A stretch of DNA of 34,565 nt. Source: Nitrospira sp. UBA5699 (lineage in GTDB: Bacteria; Nitrospirota; Nitrospiria; Nitrospirales; Nitrospiraceae). Location of the stretch: NCBI GenBank assembly GCA_002420105.1, contig DIHJ01000049.1, positions 9,691 through 44,255 of the forward strand, in the 5' to 3' direction. The number at the start of each line of letters is the position of its first letter. Positions within the stretch are counted from its first letter, which is position 1. Positions 14,901 to 24,190 of the stretch are shown in pieces. The position numbers and the translations under genes are program-made. The notes beneath the pieces are model-generated. The model did no database searches, was not told the origin of the DNA, and was given only the letters and a program-made list of their open reading frames with translations.

Positions 14901-16037
14901 ATGACCCGCATGCGACCGCTTGTCCTTCTAGCCACATGTCTGTCGTTATCCGGATGTCCGGAGGGCGGTGACGGCAGCGGAACTCCCATACTCGGCACGA
15001 GCGCCCCCCCGTTCGTCTACGTGGCGAACAACACGTCGAACAACGTATCGGCCTTTACGATCGGCGCCGGGGGCCTGCTGACCGCGACGTCTCCCGCGAC
15101 TTTCTCGACCGGGGCGACCAATCCCACGTGGATCGCCGTGTCGCCGAACGGGCAATTCGTCTACGCCGCCAATAGCACCACGAACAACGTGTCGGCCTTT
15201 ACGGTCAATCAGAGTACCGCCGTCCTGACGGCGACCAGCCCCGCGACGTTTTCGACCGGAGCCGGTTCGACGCCCCAGGGCATCACGGTGTCGCCGAACG
15301 GGCAATTCGTCTATGTGGCCAACAGCGGGAACGACGATGTGTCGGCGTTCAGCCTCAATACCTCGACCGGGGTCCTGACCCCGACCGTTCCCGCGACCTT
15401 TTCCACGGGAGGGACGTCTCCGCAGGGGATCGCCGTCTCGCCCAACGGATCGTTCCTCTTTGTCGCCAATCGCGGAAGCGACAATGTGTCGGCCTTTACC
15501 ATCGGTGCCGGCGGCCTGCTGACCCCGACCGTGCCGCCGACGTTTTCGACCGGGGCGGGTTCGGCGCCGTTCGGCATCGCGGTGTCGCCCGACGGGCAGT
15601 TCGTTTTTGTGTCGAACGGGGGCACCCACGAGGTGGCGGCCTTCACGATCGGCCCGGGCGGAGTCCTGGCGGCGACGGCGCCGGCCACGTTTTCAACCGG
15701 CGCGGCATCGACGCCGCAGGGGATCACCGTCTCGCCCAACGGCCAGTTCGTGTATGTGGCCAACAGCGGAAGCGACGAGATCGCGGCCTTTACGGTCGGA
15801 GGAGGCGGGGTGTTGACGGCGACGACGCCGGCGGTGTTCGCGACCGGACCCGGCACGGCGCCGTTCGGCGTGACCGTATCGTTGAACGGCCAGTTTCTGT
15901 ATGTCACCAATACGGGACCCGACAATGTCGCGGCTTTCACGATCGGCCCGGGCGGGGTCCTGACGCCGACCGTCCCCGCGACGTTTTCCACGGGGGGGAC
16001 GAACCCGAGCGGCATCGGGGTTCCCGGTCGTCCCTAG
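14901..16037 (+). CDS. Seven-bladed beta-propeller lipoprotein (YVTN / lactonase-like repeats)
   Basis: The product is 378 residues from ATG 14901 (MTRMRPLVLLATCLSLSGC), with a lipobox ending at Cys 19. The rest is seven tandem repeats of 48-50 residues, each with the pattern FVYVANSGSDNVSAFTIG, then GGVLTPTVPATFSTG and a GITVSPNGQ turn. This is the YVTN-type propeller, related to 6-phosphogluconolactonase-like folds; seven repeats would close one propeller. Such surface proteins usually bind other proteins or polymers; catalytic residues of the lactonase are not evident. An in-frame start at 14820 would overlap the promoter and disrupt the signal peptide. A strong terminator follows at 16061. 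Confidence 0.88.
   Translation: MTRMRPLVLLATCLSLSGCPEGGDGSGTPILGTSAPPFVYVANNTSNNVSAFTIGAGGLLTATSPATFSTGATNPTWIAVSPNGQFVYAANSTTNNVSAFTVNQSTAVLTATSPATFSTGAGSTPQGITVSPNGQFVYVANSGNDDVSAFSLNTSTGVLTPTVPATFSTGGTSPQGIAVSPNGSFLFVANRGSDNVSAFTIGAGGLLTPTVPPTFSTGAGSAPFGIAVSPDGQFVFVSNGGTHEVAAFTIGPGGVLAATAPATFSTGAASTPQGITVSPNGQFVYVANSGSDEIAAFTVGGGGVLTATTPAVFATGPGTAPFGVTVSLNGQFLYVTNTGPDNVAAFTIGPGGVLTPTVPATFSTGGTNPSGIGVPGRP
15012..16019 (+). repeat. Tandem coding repeats, seven copies of about 147 bp
   Basis: Seven successive copies of the propeller blade keep long stretches of near-identical DNA; for example TCGCCGAACGGGCAATTCGT recurs, and GCGACGTTTTCGACCGG-like segments appear in most copies. Conservation at the DNA level implies recent duplication or ongoing conversion between blades. 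Confidence 0.8.
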
Positions 16038-16060
16038 ACAGGCTCCGCAGTGACTTCCAG

Positions 16061-16094
16061 GCAGCCCCCGGCGGGGATCTCCGCCGGGGGCTGC
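16061..16094 (+). terminator. Hairpin terminator after the propeller gene
   Basis: A perfect 14-bp stem, GCAGCCCCCGGCGG (16061-16074) with its complement at 16081-16094, and a 6-base loop GGATCT. It is followed by GTCGTT, so the T-tract is short. It separates the propeller gene from lhr. Confidence 0.8.
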
Positions 16095-16145
16095 GTCGTT
16101 GAGAGTGCGGAGAGGGCGAGCCGATAGAGTCCCTTTCTGGCCGCG

Positions 16146-16154
16146 TGCTAGAAT
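16146..16154 (+). promoter_or_regulatory. Extended -10 element, probable leaderless promoter of lhr
   Basis: TGCTAGAAT ends eight bases before ATG 16163, with no Shine-Dalgarno sequence between. It also overlaps an upstream in-frame GTG at 16145, which argues against that start. Confidence 0.55.
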
Positions 16155-16162
16155 CACACGAC

Positions 16163-19100
16163 ATGCCGCTTTCTCACTTCCATCCGCTCATTGCCGAATG
16201 GTTTCAGTCCGCCGTCGGGACGCCGACCGAAGTGCAGGCGCAGGCCTGGCCCGCCATCCGGTCGGGAGGGGATACGCTGATCGCCGCGCCCACCGGGTCC
16301 GGGAAAACCTTCGCCGCCTTTCTGTCCTGCATCGATCACCTGTTCAAGCAGGCCCTGGCCCGTGAACTGGACGACCGGACGCAGGTCCTCTACGTCTCGC
16401 CGCTCAAAGCCCTGAGCAACGACATTCAGAAGAATCTTCAGCAGCCCCTTGCCGCGATCGGACAGGCCGCGTTGCAGGCCGGGTTCCTGCTGCCGGAGAT
16501 GCGCGTTCTGGTGCGGACCGGCGACACGCCCATGGCGGACCGCCAGCAGATGCTCAAGCGTCCGCCGCACATTCTGGTCACGACGCCGGAATCGCTCTTC
16601 ATCCTCCTGACGGCCGAGAAGAGTCGGCGCATGCTCCACACCGTCCGGACCGTGATCGTGGACGAGATTCATGCATTGGCTCCCAATAAACGCGGCGCGC
16701 ATCTGGCGCTGTCGCTGGAACGGCTCGAGGCGCTGACGCTGACGAAGCCGCAACGGATCGGACTGTCCGCAACGCAGCGGCCGATCGAGTTGGTCGCCCG
16801 GTTTCTGGTCGGGAATCGGGCTTCGTCAATCGACAAGGAGGCATGGGGCACGAGGCAAGAGGCGAGGAGGGCCATGTCTTCTCCCCTTACCCCTTGCCCC
16901 TTGCCCTTTGCCGTTCCCTGTCGAATCATCGACGTGGGCCACAGAAGGCGGATGGATGTCGCCGTGGAGGTGCCGAAGGACGAGTTGAGCGCCGTCGCGA
17001 CGAATGCGATCTGGTCCGATATCTACGACCGCATCGCGGCGTTGGTCCGCGAACACCGCACGACGCTGGTCTTCGTCAACACCCGCCGTCTCGCCGAGCG
17101 GGTGGCGCACCATCTGGAGGAACGGCTGCATGATCTGGGCGCCGATGTGGTCGCGGCGCATCACGGCAGTCTCTCGCGGCAGATCCGCCTCTCGGCCGAG
17201 GAACGCCTGAAATCCGGCCGGACGCGCGTGGTCGTCGCTACGGCTTCCCTTGAACTCGGCATCGACATCGGGACGGTCGATCTGGTCTGCCAGATCGGCT
17301 CTCCGCGCGCGATCGCCACCGGGCTTCAGCGCATCGGGCGCGCGGGGCACTGGGTCACGGCGATTCCGAAGGGCCGGCTGTTCGCCACGACACGCGACGA
17401 ACTACTGGAATGCGCCGCATTGATCCGGGCGATGGGCGCGGGCGAATTGGACCGGGTCACGGTGCCGCCCGCCCCATTGGACATCCTGGCTCAGCAGCTC
17501 GTGGCGGCCGCCGCCACGCAGACCTGGACGGAAGAGGAACTCTTCGGGCTCGTGCGCCGCGCCTACCCGTACCGGGAGTTGGAGCGGGACGTTTTCGATG
17601 CGGTGGTCCGGATGCTGGCCGACGGCATCGCCACGAACCGGGGGCGGGGCCTGGCCTACCTCTACCACGACCGGATCAATCACCGGCTCAAGGGGCGACG
17701 GGGCGCGCGATTGGCGGCGATCACGTCAGGCGGCGCGATTCCCGACACGGCGAACTATGCCGTGGTGGCGGAGCCGGACGGCACGGTCGTCGGGTCCGTC
17801 GACGAGGATTTCGCCGTCGAGAGTCTGGCCGGCGACATCATGCTGCTGGGCAACACCTCCTGGCGGATCAAAGGCGTGGAAATGGGCAAGGTCCGCGTGG
17901 AGGACGCCCGCGGCGCGCCGCCGAACATTCCATTCTGGCGCGGTGAAGCGCCGTCGCGCACCGCGGAGCTGTCGGCCGCCGTCGCTGCGCTGCGCGAAGA
18001 TATCGCGCAGCGGGCGAGTGGTACAAGGCTGGAGGCGGGATGGAGAGAGGCGGTTCCGCACGCCCCCCTGGCCTCTCACCCCTTGCCTCTCGCCTGGCTT
18101 AAGGATGAATGCGGCCTCGACCGGCGCGGGGCGCAACAGGCGATCGAATACGTCCTCGCCGGGAAAGCGGTCCTGGGTACCGTGCCGACGCAGGACACCG
18201 TCGTGGCCGAGCGATTCTTCGACGAAAGCGGCGGGATGCAACTGGTCATCCACGCGCCGTTCGGCGGACGGATCAACCGGGCCTGGGGGCTGGCCCTTCG
18301 GAAGCGCTTCTGCGTGACGTTCGATTTCGAGCTGCAGGCGGCGGCGACGGACAACGGTCTCGTGATCTCGCTCGGCGAAAAACACAGTTTTCCGCTGGAC
18401 TCGGTCTTCGGCTACCTGCATCCGAAGTCGGTGCGCGAGGTGCTCGTTCAGGCGGTCCTGCTCGCCCCGATGTTTGCGACCCGCTGGCGCTGGAACGCCT
18501 CGCGTGCGCTCGCGCTGCTGCGGTTCTCGAAGGGGAAGAAGGTGCCGCCGCAGATTCAACGGATGAAGGCGGAGGATCTCCTGGCTGCGGTGTTTCCGGA
18601 CGCGATTGCCTGTCAGGAGAATCTGACGGGCGAACGGGCTGCGCGGCGGATTCCGGACCATCCGCTGGTGCAGGAGACGATGCGGGATTGTCTGACGGAG
18701 GCGATGGATGTCGAGGGATTGGAGGATCTGCTGCGACGGATCGAAGCGGGGGCCGTGCGTTGCGTCGCCGTCGATACGCCGTCGCCGTCGCCCTTCTCGC
18801 ACGAGATCCTGAACGCCAATCCCTATGCGTTTCTCGACGACGCCCCGCTCGAGGAACGGCGCGCCCGGGCCGTGGAGTTGCGCCGGACCCTGCCGGTCGA
18901 CCTGGCCGGCGGGATCGGCGCGCTCGATCCGGCCGCGATCGAAGAAGTGGCGCGGGAGTCCTGGCCGGTGGTCCGCGACGCCGACGAATTGCACGATGCG
19001 CTGCTGACGTTGGTCTGGGTTCCCGAATCCGCCGCGTCCGGTTGGACGGGATTCTTCCCGGCCCTCGTCGAGTCCGGCCGGGCCGTTGCCATTCAGGTGA

Positions 19101-20665
19101 GAGGCGAGGGGCGAGAGGCGCGAGGCTGGGCGTCGACGGAGAATCAGGATCGAGTCGAACAGGTGCTTGCCGGCAACGGCGACGAGGCCACGCTCGATGC
19201 GATCATCCAAGGGTGGATGGAAAGCATCGGTCCGACGACGACCGGCGAACTCGCGGCACGGCTTCATTTGCCGGCCGATGGGCTGGATCACGCCATGGTC
19301 AGACTCGAATCCCAGGGACAGGTCCTCAGGGGGCGTTTCCGCAGTGCACAGGTGAGAGGCGAGAGGCAAGGGGTTAGCGGTAGAGAAGAAATCTCCGCCC
19401 TCTCACCCTTTGCCTCTAGCCCCTTGCCTGGCGCGGACGAGTCCGCGCCCGAGTGGTGTCATCGCCGCCTGCTGGCCCGCATCCATCGACTGACGATCGG
19501 CAGACTGCGGAAGGAAGTCGAGCCGGTGACGGCGGCGGAATTCATGCGGTTCCTCTTCCAGTGGCAACATGTCGCGTCCGGATCGCGCCAGCACGGAGAG
19601 GCCGGTCTCCTGGAGGTGATCGCCCAACTGGCCGGGTTCGAGGCGGCGGCTTCCAGCTGGGACGCACAATTGTTGCGCGTGAGAATGGCCAGATACGAGC
19701 CGGAGCTGCTGGATCGACTCTGTTTGAGCGGGGCGGTGAGTTGGGGGCGCCTGTCTCCCCATCCGCGTCTCGCGCAGCCGGCCGGTCCGGATCGCGGCCG
19801 GCGCATCACGCCGACGAGCGTCGCGCCGATCAGCGTCTTCCCGCGCGAAGACGGAGAATGGCTGCTGGAGGCGCTGCAGGACGAGACGGCCGCCGGGGGG
19901 CCGGAGCCGTACGCAGGACTCGGTCCCGTGGCGCAAACCCTGCGGCGTACGCTGCTGGAACGGGGCGCCAGTTTCTTCACCGATCTGGTGCGGGTGACGG
20001 GCCATCTGGCCAGCGAGGTCGAAGAGGGGCTCTGGGAACTGGCGGCGGCCGGCGTGGTGACGGCGGACGGGTTCGACAATCTCCGCGCCCTCATGGATCC
20101 GCGCCGCCGCCGCGCGGAAGGCCGCGAGCGCGCGCGCCGACCGCGGCATTCGGCCGGGCGGTGGTCGCTTCTGCGCGGGCTTGAGGCTAGAGGCGCGAGG
20201 CAAGAGGTTAGGAGAGGGGCTGACCCCTCGCCTTCGATTGAGTCCGTCGCCCGCCAGCTGCTCCGTCGCTACGGGGTCGTGTTCCGGGATCTGCTGGCCC
20301 GTGAAGCGCTGGTGCGGTCCTGGCGCGATCTCCTGGTCGCCTATCGACGCATGGAGTTGAAAGGCGAGGTGCGGGGGGGACGGTTTGTGTCCGGTTTTGT
20401 CGGCGAGCAATTCGCCCTGCCGGAGGCGGTGGAAGCCTTGCGCGTGATCAGAAAGGGCGGAGGCGCCGCAAGCGGACTCGAAGTGAAGCTTTCCGCCTGC
20501 GATCCGTTGAATCTTGCCGGGATCATTCTTCCGGGGCCGCGCGTGCCGGCCGTTCCGACGAACTTCCTTATCTTCAAGGACGGCCTCGTGGCCCGCACCG
20601 TGATGGGCCGCGAGGCCGTCGAACAATCGGAATCAACGAAAGCCTGGGCCCGCCGGACCCGCTGA
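16163..20665 (+). CDS. lhr: Lhr-family ATP-dependent DNA helicase (full-length Lhr)
   Basis: The product is 1,500 residues, as long as full-length Lhr proteins of other bacteria. The core shows a Q-motif region (PTEVQAQAWPAI), Walker A APTGSGKT near 43-50, TTPESLF, the DEIH box (VDEIHALAPNKRGAHL, about 166), GLSATQ, VATASLELGIDIG and QRIGRAGHW. Then come the Lhr winged-helix and beta-barrel region, including FDESGGMQLVIHAPFGGRIN and RAWGLALRKRF, and the Lhr-CTD with WCHRRLLARIHR. Lhr acts in repair as a 3'-5' helicase. Compared with relatives as I recall them, five extra segments (about residues 220-253, 617-646, 978-989, 1061-1093, 1338-1360) are coded by palindromic repeat insertions that keep the frame. 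ATG 16163 is chosen over GTG 16145. Confidence 0.93.
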   Translation: MPLSHFHPLIAEWFQSAVGTPTEVQAQAWPAIRSGGDTLIAAPTGSGKTFAAFLSCIDHLFKQALARELDDRTQVLYVSPLKALSNDIQKNLQQPLAAIGQAALQAGFLLPEMRVLVRTGDTPMADRQQMLKRPPHILVTTPESLFILLTAEKSRRMLHTVRTVIVDEIHALAPNKRGAHLALSLERLEALTLTKPQRIGLSATQRPIELVARFLVGNRASSIDKEAWGTRQEARRAMSSPLTPCPLPFAVPCRIIDVGHRRRMDVAVEVPKDELSAVATNAIWSDIYDRIAALVREHRTTLVFVNTRRLAERVAHHLEERLHDLGADVVAAHHGSLSRQIRLSAEERLKSGRTRVVVATASLELGIDIGTVDLVCQIGSPRAIATGLQRIGRAGHWVTAIPKGRLFATTRDELLECAALIRAMGAGELDRVTVPPAPLDILAQQLVAAAATQTWTEEELFGLVRRAYPYRELERDVFDAVVRMLADGIATNRGRGLAYLYHDRINHRLKGRRGARLAAITSGGAIPDTANYAVVAEPDGTVVGSVDEDFAVESLAGDIMLLGNTSWRIKGVEMGKVRVEDARGAPPNIPFWRGEAPSRTAELSAAVAALREDIAQRASGTRLEAGWREAVPHAPLASHPLPLAWLKDECGLDRRGAQQAIEYVLAGKAVLGTVPTQDTVVAERFFDESGGMQLVIHAPFGGRINRAWGLALRKRFCVTFDFELQAAATDNGLVISLGEKHSFPLDSVFGYLHPKSVREVLVQAVLLAPMFATRWRWNASRALALLRFSKGKKVPPQIQRMKAEDLLAAVFPDAIACQENLTGERAARRIPDHPLVQETMRDCLTEAMDVEGLEDLLRRIEAGAVRCVAVDTPSPSPFSHEILNANPYAFLDDAPLEERRARAVELRRTLPVDLAGGIGALDPAAIEEVARESWPVVRDADELHDALLTLVWVPESAASGWTGFFPALVESGRAVAIQVRGEGREARGWASTENQDRVEQVLAGNGDEATLDAIIQGWMESIGPTTTGELAARLHLPADGLDHAMVRLESQGQVLRGRFRSAQVRGERQGVSGREEISALSPFASSPLPGADESAPEWCHRRLLARIHRLTIGRLRKEVEPVTAAEFMRFLFQWQHVASGSRQHGEAGLLEVIAQLAGFEAAASSWDAQLLRVRMARYEPELLDRLCLSGAVSWGRLSPHPRLAQPAGPDRGRRITPTSVAPISVFPREDGEWLLEALQDETAAGGPEPYAGLGPVAQTLRRTLLERGASFFTDLVRVTGHLASEVEEGLWELAAAGVVTADGFDNLRALMDPRRRRAEGRERARRPRHSAGRWSLLRGLEARGARQEVRRGADPSPSIESVARQLLRRYGVVFRDLLAREALVRSWRDLLVAYRRMELKGEVRGGRFVSGFVGEQFALPEAVEALRVIRKGGGAASGLEVKLSACDPLNLAGIILPGPRVPAVPTNFLIFKDGLVARTVMGREAVEQSESTKAWARRTR
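16836..16918. repeat. In-frame palindromic insertion 1 in lhr
   Basis: The left arm (16841-16870) has units GGGGCACG, AGGCAAGA, GGCGAGG. The right arm (16881-16916) is their complement: CCCCTTAC, CCCTTGCC, CCTTGCCC. It lies between VGNR and the conserved RIIDVGHRRR, where relatives have a direct join. About 34 extra residues are encoded. Confidence 0.75.
18016..18102. repeat. In-frame palindromic insertion 2 in lhr
   Basis: Left arm 18021-18050 (AAGGCTGG, AGGCGGGA, GAGAGAGG). Right arm 18071-18100 reads on the minus strand as GGCGAGAGGCAAGGGGTGAG. It sits just before WLKDECGLDRRG, normally reached by a short linker. Confidence 0.75.
19094..19130. repeat. In-frame repeat insertion 3 in lhr (single arm)
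   Basis: CAGGTGAGAGGCGAG followed by GGGCGAGAGGCGCGAGG has the same unit type, but no opposite arm was found. The first 15 bases are identical to the start of insertion 4, about 255 bases downstream. Confidence 0.65.
19349..19431. repeat. In-frame palindromic insertion 4 in lhr
   Basis: Left arm 19351-19385 (GTGAGAGGCGAGAGGCAAGG and onward). Right arm 19400-19429 reads on the minus strand as AGGCAAGGGG, CTAGAGGC, AAAGGGTGAGAG. The unique centre is GAAGAAATCT. It is placed between the GRF strand and the EWCHRRLLARIHR motif. It shares the 18-mer AGGCGAGAGGCAAGGGGT with insertion 2, there in the opposite orientation. Confidence 0.8.
20178..20238. repeat. In-frame palindromic insertion 5 in lhr
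   Basis: Left arm 20180-20219 (CTTGAGGC, TAGAGGCG, CGAGGCAA, GAGGTTAG, GAGAGGGG) and a short right arm CCCCTCGCC at 20224-20232. It separates GRWSLLRG from SVARQLLRRYG, which are normally close together in Lhr. Confidence 0.7.
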
Positions 20666-20684
20666 ACCGGCGGTGCATTCGTGA

Positions 20685-21077
20685 TTATCGGGAAAGCGCG
20701 CGCAGGTGGGCCAGCCGCGCCGCTTGATCGGCCGTTTCCAACTGGATAAAGCGGTCCTGCGCCGCCGCTTGAAACGCCGGTTGGGCCTCCGGAGCGACTC
20801 CCAGCAAGTCTCCCAGCGACGCCAGATACTCGCCCTGTCCTCTTGCAAGATCCTGCTCCAGGTTCGCCTCGTTGTAGCTCGCGAAGGCGATGGCCTTGTG
20901 CTCGGGATTAAGGAGGCCGTCTTCGTTCCACCAGGTCCGGCCGGAGGTCGTGCCGGTGATGTTGGAGGTCGTGTCGGTCGTTTGATTCAACGTCGCCTTG
21001 AGGGTACAGCCGGTCGAAATCATCAGGGCCGCGGCGGCGCACGCGAGGGTCGAGAGCCGAATGATCGTCGGTTGCAT
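20685..21077 (-). CDS. DUF3015-like lipoprotein
   Basis: The product is 130 residues from ATG 21077, eight bases after GGAGG; an upstream in-frame start at 21110 would precede the ribosome site. The signal peptide ends at a lipobox (LMISTGC). The mature part has Thr-rich TTDTTSNITGTTSG, then TWWNEDGLLNPEHK, AIAFASYNEANLEQDLARGQ, GEYLASLGDLLGV and a helical end. That order matches DUF3015 proteins as I recall them. Function unknown; the cell-envelope location follows from the lipobox. It converges with lhr 19 bases away and has an extended -10 promoter at 21133-21141. Confidence 0.75.
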   Translation of the reverse strand: MQPTIIRLSTLACAAAALMISTGCTLKATLNQTTDTTSNITGTTSGRTWWNEDGLLNPEHKAIAFASYNEANLEQDLARGQGEYLASLGDLLGVAPEAQPAFQAAAQDRFIQLETADQAARLAHLRALSR

Positions 21078-21132
21078 GGGCGTCCTCCTTGTGATCAGCG
21101 AAGATGACAAAGCATGGATGGTCAGGGTGTCA

Positions 21133-21141
21133 ACTATAGCA
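21133..21141 (-). promoter_or_regulatory. Extended -10 element of the DUF3015 lipoprotein gene
   Basis: TGCTATAGT on the minus strand, about 55 bases before ATG 21077. Unlike the four leaderless cases, this leader has room for the GGAGG ribosome site. Confidence 0.45.
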
Positions 21142-21185
21142 GGAACGAGAGGTCGCGGCCAGACCGGACATGGCGCGTGACCGTC

Positions 21186-21201
21186 CTGTGACGGGTCACA
21201 G
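21186..21201. promoter_or_regulatory. Dyad upstream of the DUF3015 promoter
   Basis: CTGTGAC-GG-GTCACAG is a perfect 7-bp inverted repeat, about 50 bases upstream of the -10 box. The position fits an activator or repressor site. The half-site spacing (TGTGA-N4-TCACA) is too short for a CRP site. Confidence 0.35.
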
Positions 21202-21242
21202 AATGAAAATGGGGGAGAATGCGGTGATGGAAGGAGAGAGGC

Positions 21243-22694
<1,452 letters not shown>

Positions 22695-22783
22695 GAGGAT
22701 TCCCTGCCCCTGCCCGCAGGGAGAGTACCATAGACGCGCCGCGATTTCGTGATGATTGTCCGCCGGGAACGTGAACGACGACG

Positions 22784-22810
22784 AACGCCTTCGCCTGCCG
22801 GCAAGGCGTT
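22784..22810. terminator. Hairpin between pyk and the DUF3592 operon
   Basis: AACGCCTT (22784-22791) pairs with AAGGCGTT (22803-22810), extended by an inner GCC/GGC pair with one bulged base. It lies about 95 bases after the DUF3592 operon's last gene, with no T-tract, so its role as a terminator is uncertain. Confidence 0.35.
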
Positions 22811-22901
22811 GTCGCGTCGGCGAAGAAGCAGGCTTCGGGGAAAAGAGATGATTCTTGTTTGCCGAAACGGTCGACACGGCCGCGTGGTTTTCAACGCCGC
22901 G

Positions 22902-23453
22902 TCATACCTTCCACAGCCCCCGACCGATCATTCCCATCGCATAGAGCAGTGCGCCGCCGGTCAGCACCTTGATCGGCGGCGGGGACAGCGTGAAGCCGAG
23001 ACCGAAGAGTCCGATCGTCATGAGCAGCGCGCCGAGCGCCGTAAGATAACGCCGCCGCCAAACCGTCTCGCGTCGCCAGGCTCCGCTCTGCCAGGCCTGC
23101 TTCATCTCGCGCAGGGTGAATTGCTCGGCGCCTTGACGCCCCGTGGCTCGGCCCCATACGCGGTACGACGCAGCCCGCCGGGCCACCGGCCGCGCCGCCA
23201 GCCGCACGCTGCGCTCGACCTCTTCAGCGCCTTCGTGGCCGAGCCGGTGATCCTGCGCTATGACCAGATCCAGGATGCCGCCCATCATAAGCACGAAACC
23301 GAGCAACGCGGAGGCGCCCGTGATGGCGAGCCAGGGCGTCCGATGGGCATCCACCAGCGCCAACCACTCCGGCAGCGGCGGGATTTCGCTGATCACGGCG
23401 CCGGCGAAGATCGCCGCAAACGCCATCGAGAGCATTTTGATCCACGGCATCAT
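22902..23453 (-). CDS. Small membrane protein, third gene of the DUF3592 operon
   Basis: The product is 183 residues. ATG 23453 forms an ATGA overlap with the preceding gene's stop. Hydrophobic segments lie at about 5-23, 42-66 and two close together at 136-178; between them is a basic cytoplasmic-type stretch (residues 75-135). I do not recognise a family. A longer open frame reaching to 24638 is out of register with the two DUF3592 genes it overlaps and is not coding. The arrangement suggests it acts with the DUF3592 proteins in the membrane (inference). Confidence 0.75.
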   Translation of the reverse strand: MMPWIKMLSMAFAAIFAGAVISEIPPLPEWLALVDAHRTPWLAITGASALLGFVLMMGGILDLVIAQDHRLGHEGAEEVERSVRLAARPVARRAASYRVWGRATGRQGAEQFTLREMKQAWQSGAWRRETVWRRRYLTALGALLMTIGLFGLGFTLSPPPIKVLTGGALLYAMGMIGRGLWKV

Positions 23454-24190
23454 GTCCTGCCCGCCCACAGGCTGATCTCCGGCCGTTCCCGATCGAAGCG
23501 GACGGCGCCCCGGTCGCCTTCCTTCCATGCCGAGCCCTCTTCCGGCGATACGAGATGCGAGGCGCCTTCCTGGTGGCGTCCGAGGTGGTCGCGGTATCGA
23601 TAATGGATGCGCCATTGGGGCACCCGATTGATCGTGGTGCCGGTCGGCCCGGCGCGGATGACCGTGCCTTCCGTGTCGATCCCATGACGCAGGACGCGGA
23701 CGGCCCGGAGGAGCGCGCGTCCGTCGACGAATGCCAGCCCCGCGCCGAGCAGCGCGAAGCCGCCGCCGAAGAGACTGAACAGGAGGGCCGCGATCCATTC
23801 TTCGCCGCCGGGAGGGCGGCTCGAATCCGGCTCGCCGGGCAAATAGGTCACGGCGAACGGTTGTCCGGGTTCCAGCCGTTCCCAGTCCTCGACCGGCACG
23901 TCGGCTGTTCCGGTGATCTCTTCGCCGTCCGCGGAGGTAAACCGGTAGCTCACGAGATAGCGGGTGGGCGGGTTGTGCTGACGGTCGGCACGGACGAGGG
24001 TTTTCTCGATCACCAGAGCCTGTGTCGCGAGCCCCTGCGTCTTGTAGGCCTGCTCCTCGAGCGAAGCGCGGAGGCCGAAGGTCAGGAACACCAGGCCCAC
24101 CATGGAGAACAGTATTCCGATCCAGAGCAAAATCGATCCGCGGGCTATCGTCCACAACGAGGGGCCTGGCGCATGGAGTGGCGTCGTCAT
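23450..24190 (-). CDS. DUF3592 membrane protein
   Basis: The product is 246 residues with an N-terminal membrane segment (SILLWIGILFSMVGLVFLTF), a soluble beta domain (residues 50-125 with RYLVSYRFTSADGEEITG and FAVTYLPGEPDSSRP), a second membrane segment (WIAALLFSLFGGGFALLGAG) and a second beta domain (HGIDTEGTVIR, RIHYRYRDHLGRHQEG). This double arrangement of TM plus YLPxxP-type beta domain is DUF3592. The function is unknown. It overlaps both neighbours through ATGA junctions, so all three are translationally coupled, and it is a paralogue of the gene just upstream. Confidence 0.82.
   Translation of the reverse strand: MTTPLHAPGPSLWTIARGSILLWIGILFSMVGLVFLTFGLRASLEEQAYKTQGLATQALVIEKTLVRADRQHNPPTRYLVSYRFTSADGEEITGTADVPVEDWERLEPGQPFAVTYLPGEPDSSRPPGGEEWIAALLFSLFGGGFALLGAGLAFVDGRALLRAVRVLRHGIDTEGTVIRAGPTGTTINRVPQWRIHYRYRDHLGRHQEGASHLVSPEEGSAWKEGDRGAVRFDRERPEISLWAGRT

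Noticed and set aside
16061..16094. A palindromic element of the same class as those at 9.2 and 27.3 kb
   Set aside because: It is a single perfect stem with a 6-base loop and no internal units, as expected for an ordinary terminator.
17726..19369. A 547-codon minus-strand open frame inside lhr
   Set aside because: Composition is Arg/His/Gln/Pro-rich with no recognisable fold; the plus strand encodes well-conserved Lhr motifs over the same bases.
21186..21201. CRP/FNR binding site
   Set aside because: The half sites TGTGA and TCACA are separated by four bases, not the six of CRP, and TTGAT-N4-ATCAA of FNR is not matched.
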